Source of the DNA: JAKEGK01 sp036507695
GTDB lineage: Bacteria; Pseudomonadota; Gammaproteobacteria; SZUA-152
Direction of reading: 5' to 3'
Length of the DNA: 8,549 bases
NCBI GenBank assembly: GCA_036507695.1
Contig: DATCIR010000191.1
Span: forward strand, 1-8,549
In this document: piece after piece, positions 1 through 6,110 of the stretch
Position numbering within the stretch: the first letter of the stretch is position 1
Layout: every line of letters starts with the position of its first letter
Made by a program: the position numbers and the translations under genes
Notes under the pieces: model-generated
What the model saw: only the letters and a program-made list of their open reading frames with translations
Databases searched by the model: none
What the model was told of the DNA's origin: nothing

Positions 1-54
1 TTTAGCGGAATTATCACCAGCCAACATTCTTTCCAACCAATTTAACAGACCCAT
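1..54 (-). CDS. 5' end of an unidentified gene, cut by the window edge
   Basis: Read on the minus strand, an ATG at 54-52 opens a frame of 18 codons that runs off the left edge without a stop. The visible N-terminus is MGLLNWLERMLAGDNSAK, an amphipathic start. An AGGAG Shine-Dalgarno sequence (plus-strand CTCCT, 64-68) lies nine bases upstream of the ATG, which is the main reason for calling it. Too little protein is visible to name a family. The call depends on the ribosome-binding site and the open frame alone, so a chance ORF of 18 codons cannot be excluded. Confidence 0.5.
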   Translation of the reverse strand, partial: MGLLNWLERMLAGDNSAK

Positions 55-289
55 TATTTAGCACTCCTATACAACTAACTATTAAAATCAAGAATTAAAT
101 TTCCGAATTTATTTAGTGTTTAATTTTTCAATCTGAGCACCAGATATAGCGGAATTTTTTCTTAAAAGAAACTTAAGAAGCAGTTTATAAAGGCCCCAAG
201 GCCAAAGTGCGAACCTGCTGAAATTCGACTCTGTATCGTCAAATATAAAAATATTTAAAGAGAGTATGCGGGGAAATTCGAAAATATAT
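55..289. other. A+T-rich intergenic stretch without a recognisable gene
   Basis: I see no convincing coding frame between the start of the left-edge gene and the TIR element. The stretch is rich in A/T runs and presumably holds the leader and promoter of the left-edge gene, but I could not pick out a well-spaced -35/-10 pair. A ten-base word, TAGCGGAATT, occurs at 147-156 and again at 3-12, which may be chance. Confidence 0.4.
64..68 (-). promoter_or_regulatory. Ribosome-binding site of the left-edge gene
   Basis: The plus-strand bases CTCCT read AGGAG on the minus strand and sit nine bases before the ATG at 54-52. This near-consensus site sets the start of the truncated gene at the left edge. 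Confidence 0.5.
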
Positions 290-457
290 TTAAGGAACCT
301 CTGATTAAGTCATTCCGGTGTCTTTTAAAGCATGCCCCGGCATGGTGTAAGCCGGGGCCGGAATTCAGAAACGTATTGATTTAGCTGGACCCCGGCGAAG
401 TTTATGCCCTTTTGGGTACCGGGGTGACGAAAAGTGACTTGTTCAGAGCTTCCTTAA
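290..457. repeat. MITE-like element with terminal inverted repeats
   Basis: The left end, GGAACCTCTGATTAAGTC (294-311), matches the reverse complement of the right end (436-453) at 15 of 18 positions. Both ends are directly flanked by TTAA (290-293 and 454-457), which could be a target duplication or the outermost part of the repeat. Inside are two G+C-rich hairpins: GCCCCGGC/GCCGGGGC (334-341 and 351-358), and ACCCCGG/CCGGGGT (389-395 and 419-425). The element has no coding capacity. Its size, paired ends and internal palindromes fit a miniature inverted-repeat transposable element mobilised in trans. Which transposase family would recognise the ends is not known from this sequence. Confidence 0.65.
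334..358. repeat. Perfect G+C-rich hairpin inside the MITE-like element
   Basis: GCCCCGGC (334-341) and GCCGGGGC (351-358) are exact reverse complements around a nine-base loop. No T-run follows on either strand, so it is read as internal element structure and not as a terminator. Confidence 0.6.
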
Positions 458-514
458 GAATAAAATAATTTTTAGCAATTCATATTATTGTTTCACTAAA
501 ATTGATTTATCGAT

Positions 515-633
515 TTAACCTGATTGTTTAAACGGCGAGTGTTCCTGCAATTCCTGTATGTAGTGCCGCATGCCGTGCGTTTCCCGGTCCAGAAACTCAC
601 GGATCGCGTTTTTGAACTTGGGATTGGCAATTC
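515..633 (-). pseudogene. Detached 3'-end fragment of a FemAB-like acyltransferase gene
   Basis: On the minus strand this encodes a C-terminal tail, KFKNAIREFLDRETHGMRHY followed by IQELQEHSPFK, identical over these residues to the end of the intact 377-residue gene at 2560-3693. The match covers 527-622 with three base differences and then fades through 633 (IANPKF here, IADPKF there). After the shared AAA codon the fragment ends in Q-S-G-stop, whereas the intact gene ends in T-stop. The rest of the acyltransferase is missing: upstream codons up to 697 are unrelated, although an ATG happens to open the frame. It is probably not a functional gene, and it is best read as a 3' end left behind by an insertion or duplication. 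Confidence 0.75.
527..633. repeat. Direct repeat, distal copy (3' end of FemAB-like gene)
   Basis: This copy pairs with 2566-2672 at a constant offset of 2,039 bases and in the same orientation. From 527 to 622 only three of 96 bases differ; similarity then decays over about ten bases. It may be one end (attachment-site-like) of an inserted segment. Confidence 0.8.
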
Positions 634-1003
634 GTGAGGAATATCGGTGCTGGAAAAAATAGATACCAGAACGCAATGCGTTGCTAATATATTCCAATAA
701 TTCCCAAACTAATAATAATTCTATAGAGATGACGAAGCGTTTTTTTGTGTGAGTATTGCCAAAGTATCACACCGTTTAAGTTTATACATTTTTCGAAGAG
801 GTTAAGGTTTAATCTGCAGTGCAACAACAGCGCATATCCTGCCATCCTTTCAGAAAGAATGGGTGCGAACAAACATATCCGTTGGTAAGATTGCCAGTTT
901 TTGGTTGGGTGCGCTGTGTGAATTGCTAGTTGGCTATGCGTTCGTTCCATAATAGTAGTATGCTGGGATAACTGATTTATAAAACTCATAGAATTATTTT
1001 AAT
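634..1003. other. Non-coding or degenerate stretch before the 175-residue gene
   Basis: About 370 bases lie between the acyltransferase fragment and the ribosome-binding site at 1004. The only sizeable frame is on the minus strand (684-989, 101 codons). It has no Shine-Dalgarno site and an unremarkable composition, so I do not call it. The promoter of the 175-residue gene should lie near the right end, but no well-spaced sigma-70 site stands out. Confidence 0.35.
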
Positions 1004-1014
1004 GGAGGGCACTC

Positions 1015-1542
1015 ATGGCGCTATTGTCAGAAAATGTCTTTAACTCCGAAATGATAGCAAAACGTACCGAGCGAGTAATAACGGATAGCAGCTTGACATC
1101 AGTCGAAAACACCCAATTTAGTAATCAAGAATTAATCAATCGTGTAATTGCGGGAGAAGTTAAAGACGTGTATATGCACATGCGTTCTGGTCAACATCCA
1201 AATTGGAAGGGTAAAAGGGCATGCTCCATGATGGTATTGGTCTATCATCCGATAGACGATGGTCAGTCTAAAAGGTTGAACGATCAAAGAGCGAAGAACA
1301 GTAATTATTTTGGAGGGGGCGTTGCCGGCGTAGCTGTGTTGGTTACAAGCAATAAGGCTGTTGGATTAGCGGCGGGCGCTATTGCAAGGAAATACGCGTT
1401 GGAAAAATTAAGGTCATGGGACGCGGGTGATATACTCGTTCGCTTTGAGGCAAAGGTTTCGGGTGGGATTGGTCCGCAAGGGCATGTAAGGGCTCTTGTG
1501 GTAAAACGAAGCGCTTATGATCCAAATAACCTTCAGTCGTGA
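1015..1542 (+). CDS. Hypothetical protein with a glycine-rich hydrophobic segment (175 aa)
   Basis: I do not recognise this protein. The start is well supported: GGAGGG at 1004-1009 lies five bases before the ATG. The first ~65 residues are polar, followed by a hydrophobic strand-like piece (SMMVLVYHPI, 71-80). A glycine/alanine-rich apolar stretch spans roughly residues 99-124 (GGGVAGVAVLV ... VGLAAGAIA) and resembles a glycine-zipper or helical-hairpin membrane segment. A basic, mixed C-terminus follows (RFEAKVSGGIGPQGHVRALV). There is no signal peptide. The gene lies in A+T-rich DNA unlike the trxB-ald-ftsK block and is followed after 71 bases by a small membrane-protein gene on the same strand, possibly in one transcript. 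A membrane-inserting or membrane-associated role is a guess from composition only. Confidence 0.7.
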   Translation: MALLSENVFNSEMIAKRTERVITDSSLTSVENTQFSNQELINRVIAGEVKDVYMHMRSGQHPNWKGKRACSMMVLVYHPIDDGQSKRLNDQRAKNSNYFGGGVAGVAVLVTSNKAVGLAAGAIARKYALEKLRSWDAGDILVRFEAKVSGGIGPQGHVRALVVKRSAYDPNNLQS

Positions 1543-1613
1543 TCTGAGATCGCTAAATAGTAAAGTGAATTGTGATCTAGTTGGTTATTGGATGAAATTA
1601 AATTCGGATAGTA

Positions 1614-1904
1614 TTGCCGAAAATTCAAATAAATATTGATGCTATAGTATCTATGCTGGAATATCTGGAATCCTCTATTTGGCTGCAATTGATAGTCGGC
1701 ATGGGCGTGATGTTTGGCGGTTATTATCTTTTGAAGAATATTCTTCATCCTAAGTATTATGTAAGATCGGGTGTGATCATCTTCTGTCTTGTATTTCTGG
1801 CAATCTATTTCTTACCTAATACAGCGGGTATAGGGATAATCTATATTGCGTTATGTGCTACGGCTGCAGGGCTTATTGCGGAAGGGAGAAAATCCAGGAC
1901 ATGA
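1614..1904 (+). CDS. Small multi-pass membrane protein (up to 96 aa), unknown function
   Basis: The frame encodes a very hydrophobic protein with three likely transmembrane helices, at about residues 23-40 (LQLIVGMGVMFGGYYLL), 50-67 (SGVIIFCLVFLAIYFL) and 71-90 (IGIIYIALCATAAGLIA). It ends in a short basic tail, GRKSRT, which by the positive-inside rule would be cytoplasmic. The start is uncertain: the TTG at 1614 has only a weak upstream site, and an internal ATG at 1653 would give 83 residues and keep all three helices. An in-frame stop at 1599-1601 limits the 5' end. It lies 71 bases downstream of the 175-residue gene on the same strand, so cotranscription is plausible. No family is recognised. 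Confidence 0.55.
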   Translation: MPKIQINIDAIVSMLEYLESSIWLQLIVGMGVMFGGYYLLKNILHPKYYVRSGVIIFCLVFLAIYFLPNTAGIGIIYIALCATAAGLIAEGRKSRT

Positions 1905-1978
1905 AAATGAAAGCTTTACACGGATTCGCGGTTTATCGCCAAACTAATTGGCCGTTTGATCATCCGTTGCACGGTTCC

Positions 1979-2422
1979 CTATTTGGTTCCTACCTGCAAT
2001 AGCGGCGTACGCCGCTTCATGAAATACAAAATTACCAACCAAACTGACTGAAATAACAGTCTGTCAATTGCAAAAATATGTATCTCCCATGGAATTGTTT
2101 CGTACAACATGAGTTCGTAAATGATGTACACGAATAAAGCGGCAACATAGGTAATAATAAAAACTTTATGATTATTTATTAAAAAATACAAAATGGGTAA
2201 TACCAACACAACTGCGGTAAGCGTATGCGAAATGGTTGCGCTAATTAAGGAGGTATAAAACGAATTTGTTGGATCGGTGAATAATAGCGGAGAATTTAAA
2301 TATTCGGCCAATCGGTGTAGATAAATATTTATTGAGCCATCAATAATTATTGATATTTCGAAGCCAATGATAGCGACCACGGATGCAGTTATTGTTGTTA
2401 ATAAATTATGCCGAAGATGCAT
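1979..2422 (-). CDS. Hypothetical multi-pass membrane protein (147 aa)
   Basis: On the minus strand this encodes about four hydrophobic helices: roughly residues 9-30 (TITASVVAIIGFEISIIIDG), 58-84 (SATISHTLTAVVLVLPILYFL), 87-108 (VFIITYVAALFVYIIYEL) and 116-135 (FAIDRLLFQSVWLVILYFM). The C-terminus is basic (KRRTPLLQVGTK). The ATG start has only a weak Shine-Dalgarno site, and an in-frame TAA a few codons upstream prevents extension. The gene converges with the three-helix protein gene, leaving a 74-base gap. Row 2161-2220 within it has 16/60 G+C, far below the housekeeping genes. I do not recognise the family. Length, helix pattern and clean ends make it a likely real gene of accessory origin. 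Confidence 0.6.
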   Translation of the reverse strand: MHLRHNLLTTITASVVAIIGFEISIIIDGSINIYLHRLAEYLNSPLLFTDPTNSFYTSLISATISHTLTAVVLVLPILYFLINNHKVFIITYVAALFVYIIYELMLYETIPWEIHIFAIDRLLFQSVWLVILYFMKRRTPLLQVGTK

Positions 2423-2559
2423 GACAAATTATGTCCATTAACATAGCTACTAAGTATTGAAGAAACGGGCAATAAGATTGGATAAGTGATAGCTTGTGCA
2501 GAAAGAGCGTATCAGATATTTGCAGTAAACTAAATAAGCTGAAAAAATAAAGGTATGGT

Positions 2560-3693
2560 TTATGTTTTAAACGGCGAGTGTTCCTGCAATTCCTGTATGT
2601 AGTGCCGCATGCCGTGCGTTTCCCGGTCTAGAAACTCTCGGATTGCGTTTTTGAACTTGGGGTCCGCAATCCAATGCGCGGACCAGGTGGGTGTGGGTAA
2701 AAAGCCGCGGGCGATTTTGTGTTCGCCTTGCGCGCCGGGTTCAAAGCGTTGCAGCCCGTGCGTGATGCAGTACTCAATGCCCTGGTAATAACAGGCTTCG
2801 AAGTGCAGGCTGTTGATTTCTTTTTCGCAGCCCCAGTGCCGGCCGTACAAGGTGTCAGCGCCGCGGAAGCTGAGCGCGGCGGCGACATAGTGCCGGTCCT
2901 GCTTGGCCAGGACCAGCACGATACTATCCGGCATGGCGGAGGCGACTTCCCGGAAAAAATCTTCCGATAACGTGGCGTAGCCGCCCAGCTTCATAAAGGT
3001 GGACTCATAGTAGCGGTGAAAAATGCTCCAGTGTTGTTCCGTCGCTTCGTGCCCATTGAGAGTTTTCAGTTCCACGCCGGCGTCTTTGACATGACGGCGT
3101 TCGCGCACAATGTTTTTTCGCTTGCTGCGGCTTAATGCCTGCAAATACTGTTCGAAACTCTCGTAGCCTGCGTTACTCCAGTGAAACTGGCAGCCCAGCC
3201 GTTGCATGAAGCCGTGTTGTGTCAGTTGTTGCGTGTCCTGTTCATTGGTGAACAACCAGTGCAGTGACGACACTTTCAGGTTTTTCGCATGCCGCAGGGC
3301 GGCTGCTATCAAGTGCTTGGCCATCGCGACATAGTCCTGGCCGCCGGCGATTAATAAACGTGGCCCGGTGGCGGGCGTGTAGGGCGTGGCCACCACCAGT
3401 TTGGGATAATATTGCATGCCGCTGCGGTGATAGGCTTCCGCCCAGCTCCAGTCAAACACGAATTCGCCATAGGAATTGTCTTTTAAGTACAGTGGCACCG
3501 CGCCAATGAGTTTATGGTGCTCGTCTCTCAGAGTAATGTGTTGCGCAATCCAGCCGTAACGTTCGCCGACGCAATGATGAGTTTCCAGTGCCGAAAGGAA
3601 TTCATAACGGACAAAAGGATTGTCGGGTCCCGCCAAAGTGTTCCATTCGTCAGCGTTGATTTCCTTGATGGCGCCGGCGATGGTGATATTCAT
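2560..3693 (-). CDS. FemAB-like / GNAT-fold acyltransferase, DUF482 (COG3146) family
   Basis: The 377-residue protein matches the FemAB-like family often annotated as 'peptidoglycan biosynthesis/recognition' or GNAT N-acetyltransferase (PF04339); its substrate is not established. Family hallmarks seen are NPFVRYEFLSALE (25-37), an IGAVPLYLK strand with GEFVFDWSWA (about 63-85), YYPKLVVATPYTPATGPRLL (95-114), a basic SRSKRKNIVRERR stretch, and HFEACYYQGIEYCI with FEPGAQGEHKIARGF near the C-terminus. The length is normal and no signal peptide is seen, so it is probably cytoplasmic. The ATG at 3693 fits the family's N-terminus although no good Shine-Dalgarno site precedes it. It follows trxB on the same strand after 66 bases containing a hairpin, so coupling to trxB is uncertain. 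Its last ~100 bp is duplicated at 527-633. Confidence 0.9.
   Translation of the reverse strand: MNITIAGAIKEINADEWNTLAGPDNPFVRYEFLSALETHHCVGERYGWIAQHITLRDEHHKLIGAVPLYLKDNSYGEFVFDWSWAEAYHRSGMQYYPKLVVATPYTPATGPRLLIAGGQDYVAMAKHLIAAALRHAKNLKVSSLHWLFTNEQDTQQLTQHGFMQRLGCQFHWSNAGYESFEQYLQALSRSKRKNIVRERRHVKDAGVELKTLNGHEATEQHWSIFHRYYESTFMKLGGYATLSEDFFREVASAMPDSIVLVLAKQDRHYVAAALSFRGADTLYGRHWGCEKEINSLHFEACYYQGIEYCITHGLQRFEPGAQGEHKIARGFLPTPTWSAHWIADPKFKNAIREFLDRETHGMRHYIQELQEHSPFKT
2566..2672. repeat. Direct repeat, proximal copy (inside intact FemAB-like gene)
   Basis: These are the last ~107 bases of the intact acyltransferase gene, matched by the fragment at 527-633. The outer boundary is sharp: sequence similarity stops right after the shared AAA lysine codon near the 3' end of the gene. 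Confidence 0.8.
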
Positions 3694-3721
3694 ATTGTAT
3701 GACGTTGGAGTGGGGTGAGAA

Positions 3722-3749
3722 GCTGGTAACTGACAACTCAGTTACCAGC
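3722..3749 (-). terminator. Perfect 12-bp hairpin between trxB and the FemAB-like gene
   Basis: GCTGGTAACTGA (3722-3733) and TCAGTTACCAGC (3738-3749) are exact reverse complements around a four-base loop, starting 10 bases past the trxB stop codon. No strong T-run follows on the minus strand (TCTCACCCC comes next), so it may be an inefficient terminator, an mRNA-end stabiliser or an attenuating structure. The hairpin itself is certain; its role is inferred from position. Confidence 0.5.
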
Positions 3750-3759
3750 ATTATTGCCG

Positions 3760-4710
3760 CTATAAATTATCGAGGTAACGCTCCGCATCCAATGCGGCCT
3801 GGCAACCGGAACCGGCGGAGGTAATAGCCTGGCGGTAGACATGATCGGCGACATCGCCGGCGGCGAATACGCCGGGAATATTAGTCGCCGTGGCGTTGCC
3901 GCCATTGCTGTCGCGAAACAGCTTGATATAACCATGGGCCATTTCCAGTTGGCCCACAAACAAATCGGTATTGGGTTTATGGCCGATGGCGACGAAAACG
4001 CCTTGTAAAGCAATGTCTTTGGTTTTGCCCTTATTACTCTTAATACGCATGCCGGTCACACCGGTATTATCACCCAGCACTTCGTCCAGCGCGTGGTCCC
4101 ATTCAATCGTGACATTGCCGCTCCTGGCTTTTTCCATCAGCTGGTCGGAGAGGATTTTTTCGGAACGGAATTTATCGCGGCGATGCACCACGGTGACATG
4201 CCTGGCGATGTTGGCAAGATACAAGGCTTCCTCAACGGCGGTATTGCCGCCGCCAATGACCGCCACGTTCTGTCCCCGGTAAAAGAAGCCATCGCAGGTG
4301 GCGCAGGCCGATACGCCCTTACCGCGGAATTTTTCTTCCGATGGTATTCCTAGGTACATCGCCGAGGCGCCGGTGGCGACAATCAACGCATCGCAGGTAT
4401 AAATACCGCTGTCACCGGTCAGGGTAAAGGGGCGTTTTGTTAAGTCCGCCTTATTGATATGGTCGAAAATTATTTTCGTGCTAAATCGTTCGGCGTGTTT
4501 TTGCATGCGCTCCATGAGTGCGGGGCCTTGCAGTCCTTCCGCATCGCCGGGCCAGTTGTCGACATCCGTAGTGGTCATTAATTGACCACCTTGTTCCAGT
4601 CCGGTAATCAGCACGGGATTGAGGTTGGCGCGCGCCGCATAAACGGCAGCGGTATAACCCGCGGGTCCGGATCCGAGGATCAGTAGCCGGCAATGTTTGG
4701 TTTGGCTCAT
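3760..4710 (-). CDS. trxB: Thioredoxin reductase (NADPH)
   Basis: TrxB is a cytoplasmic flavoenzyme that passes electrons from NADPH through FAD and a redox-active disulfide to thioredoxin. The 316-residue length is typical of the low-molecular-weight bacterial enzyme. Visible motifs are the N-terminal FAD-binding GSGPAG (13-18), the active-site CATC (C136/C139) followed by D140, the NADPH-binding GGGNTAVEEA (153-162) with HRRDKFR (176-182), and the second FAD motif GVFAAGDV (280-287) followed by the conserved RQAITSAGSGCQAAL region. An AGGAG site (minus strand) lies a few bases before the ATG. The gene is divergent from ald, sharing a 159-base control region. All key residues are present. 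Confidence 0.97.
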   Translation of the reverse strand: MSQTKHCRLLILGSGPAGYTAAVYAARANLNPVLITGLEQGGQLMTTTDVDNWPGDAEGLQGPALMERMQKHAERFSTKIIFDHINKADLTKRPFTLTGDSGIYTCDALIVATGASAMYLGIPSEEKFRGKGVSACATCDGFFYRGQNVAVIGGGNTAVEEALYLANIARHVTVVHRRDKFRSEKILSDQLMEKARSGNVTIEWDHALDEVLGDNTGVTGMRIKSNKGKTKDIALQGVFVAIGHKPNTDLFVGQLEMAHGYIKLFRDSNGGNATATNIPGVFAAGDVADHVYRQAITSAGSGCQAALDAERYLDNL

Positions 4711-4869
4711 TATTTGCTCCTAAAGAAAGTTGCTCCAAAGTAAAGTGGAAGCCTTTTTTAATTACTTTTTTTGTTAAAAAAGCCCCGAAGTACCGCGCGT
4801 TGTTGTTAGGCAGATTTTTTTATCAACGGTTATACTACGAGATGTCACTGGTATCGTAAAGGAGATGTA
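4711..4869. promoter_or_regulatory. Divergent control region between trxB and ald
   Basis: Both start codons face away from this 159-base A+T-rich gap, so it must carry promoters for both genes. A TATACT hexamer at 4831-4836 is a plausible -10 for ald, but no good -35 stands 16-18 bases upstream, which suggests an activator or a weak promoter. CTTTTTTAA (4753-4761) and TTAAAAAAG (4774-4782) form an A+T-rich inverted repeat around a 12-base spacer. It could be an operator; no binding factor can be named. The ald ribosome site AAAGGAG (4858-4864) closes the region. Confidence 0.45.
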
Positions 4870-5931
4870 ATGCGTATTGGAATTCCAAAAGAAATAAAAA
4901 CCCTTGAAGGCCGTATCGCATTAATTCCCGACGCTGTCGCCGATCTTGTGAAATGCGGCCATGACATTTTTATCGAACATGACGCCGGTGTACTGAGCGG
5001 CTACAACGACGAGGCTTTTAGACAGGCCGGTGCCCAGATAGTGCCCGATGCCCGGGCGCTTTATGCCGCCGGTGAGATCATCGTGAAAGTCAAGGAACCC
5101 CAGCCTGCCGAGTTGGCATTGCTGCGTTCCGGCCAAATTCTGTTTTCCTATCTGCACCTGGCGGCGGAAGTCGAGCTGATGAAAGCGCTGCAACAGATTG
5201 GCTTAACCGCGGTGGCGTTCGAAACAGTACAACTGCCCGATGGCCAGCTGCCGTTACTCGCGCCCATGAGCGATATCGCCGGGCGCATCGCCGTGCAAGT
5301 GGGTACTCATCTATTACATAGCCCGCAGGGCGGCCGGGGGATTTTGCTGGGTGGATTGCCGGCGGCCGAGCGCGGCAGAGTGGTGATATTAGGAGGAGGC
5401 GTCGCTGGAGGCAATGCGGCTTTATATGCGGCCGATATCGGCGCTGAGGTCGTGGTGTTCGATCGTCAGCGCGCAAAGCTGGAACATATGCGCGCCCTGG
5501 GGCATAACGTCACCGGGCTTTATCCTTATCAGCACAGCCTGGTGGAGCACGTGAAGCAGGCGGATTTATTAATCGGCGCGATTCTGGTGGCCGGTGAACG
5601 GGCTAAAAAAATCGTGACTGCCGATATGGTGCGCTCCATGAAAAAAGGCAGTGTCATTATCGATATTTCCGTGGACCAGGGTGGCTGCGTGGAAACAACG
5701 CGTCCCACCAACTATCAAAATCCGACCTACGAATGGGAAGGCGTCGTGCATTTTGGGGTGACCAACATGCCGGGGGCGGTGCCCCGCACCGCATCCCAAG
5801 CCCTGTCCGCCTCGTTATTGCCGTATGTGCTGCGTCTGGCGGGCGCGGATTGGGAGCGCCCGCCGGATTTAGCCGCCGGAATTAACGTCAAGCAGGGCAA
5901 AATCGTGCATCCGGCGCTGCAAAAGTTATAA
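4870..5931 (+). CDS. ald: Alanine dehydrogenase
   Basis: Ald catalyses the reversible NAD-dependent oxidative deamination of L-alanine to pyruvate and ammonium. The protein starts MRIGIPKEIK with R15 of the substrate-binding loop, followed by K75 in KVKEP and H96 in SYLHLA, which match the catalytic/substrate residues known for the family. The Rossmann NAD site is VVILGGGVAGGNAA (171-184). D269 in IDISVDQGG and the NMPGAVPRTAS loop (299-309) are also present. The length, 353 residues, is slightly short: the usual C-terminal tail of about 15-20 residues is missing after GKIVHPALQKL, outside the catalytic core. AAAGGAG at 4858-4864 supports the ATG. In some gammaproteobacteria lrp lies next to ald as its regulator; here it does not. 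Confidence 0.95.
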   Translation: MRIGIPKEIKTLEGRIALIPDAVADLVKCGHDIFIEHDAGVLSGYNDEAFRQAGAQIVPDARALYAAGEIIVKVKEPQPAELALLRSGQILFSYLHLAAEVELMKALQQIGLTAVAFETVQLPDGQLPLLAPMSDIAGRIAVQVGTHLLHSPQGGRGILLGGLPAAERGRVVILGGGVAGGNAALYAADIGAEVVVFDRQRAKLEHMRALGHNVTGLYPYQHSLVEHVKQADLLIGAILVAGERAKKIVTADMVRSMKKGSVIIDISVDQGGCVETTRPTNYQNPTYEWEGVVHFGVTNMPGAVPRTASQALSASLLPYVLRLAGADWERPPDLAAGINVKQGKIVHPALQKL

Positions 5932-6110
5932 AATGTGGATTTTTATGCGCATTGTTTGCAAAATGCGTCAGGTTTACCAAACTATATACCATCGGGTCCG
6001 TTGTTGGGGTAGGTGGTTGCAGTAGGTAATAGTATCTAACCCGGCTTCGGCATTTTCCGGTTCGATGCAAATAAATATTCATTGCAGGGCACACCAAGAG
6101 GTAAAGTAAT
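5932..6110. other. Gap between ald and ftsK, no gene
   Basis: These 179 bases hold no supportable coding frame and no trace of an lrp gene. A weak inverted repeat (CGCATT/AATGCG, about 5949-5968) lies shortly after the ald stop, without a T-run, so I do not call it a terminator. ftsK presumably has its own promoter here, but no consensus pair with acceptable spacing was found. Confidence 0.4.
6096..6101 (+). promoter_or_regulatory. Ribosome-binding site fixing the TTG start of ftsK
   Basis: AAGAGG lies nine bases upstream of the TTG at 6111. No in-frame ATG exists until well past the first transmembrane helices, so the site and TTG together decide the start. Confidence 0.6.

Larger units (their letters stand above)
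527..2672. mobile_element. Possible remnant island bounded by the acyltransferase 3'-end repeats
   Basis: Two direct copies of the FemAB-like gene's 3' end (527-633 and 2566-2672) enclose A+T-rich DNA with three unrecognised genes, while the full-length gene beside one copy stays intact. Elements that integrate at gene 3' ends and restore them leave this arrangement. No integrase, excisionase or transposase gene is visible inside, so it would be a remnant or a non-autonomous cassette. A segmental duplication followed by rearrangement is the main alternative. Confidence 0.35.

Noticed and set aside
634..697. Upstream extension of the acyltransferase fragment to an ATG at 697
   Set aside because: The added residues do not match the intact protein apart from a weak resemblance next to the junction, and no ribosome site precedes the ATG. 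Treated as a fortuitous open frame on a gene fragment.
923..953. Candidate promoter for the 175-residue gene (TTGCTA ... CATAAT)
   Set aside because: The spacer is 19 bases and the hexamers are weak; not distinguishable from chance in A+T-rich DNA.
684..989. 101-codon minus-strand frame divergent from the 175-residue gene
   Set aside because: It has no Shine-Dalgarno site before its ATG, no recognisable domain, and a composition like translated non-coding DNA. Length alone does not support it.
5949..5968. Possible terminator after ald
   Set aside because: The stem is only about six pairs and no T-run follows, so the evidence is too thin.
5956..5988. Candidate ftsK promoter (TTGCAA ... TATATA)
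   Set aside because: The spacer is 21 bases, well beyond the usual 16-18, so I do not call it a sigma-70 promoter.
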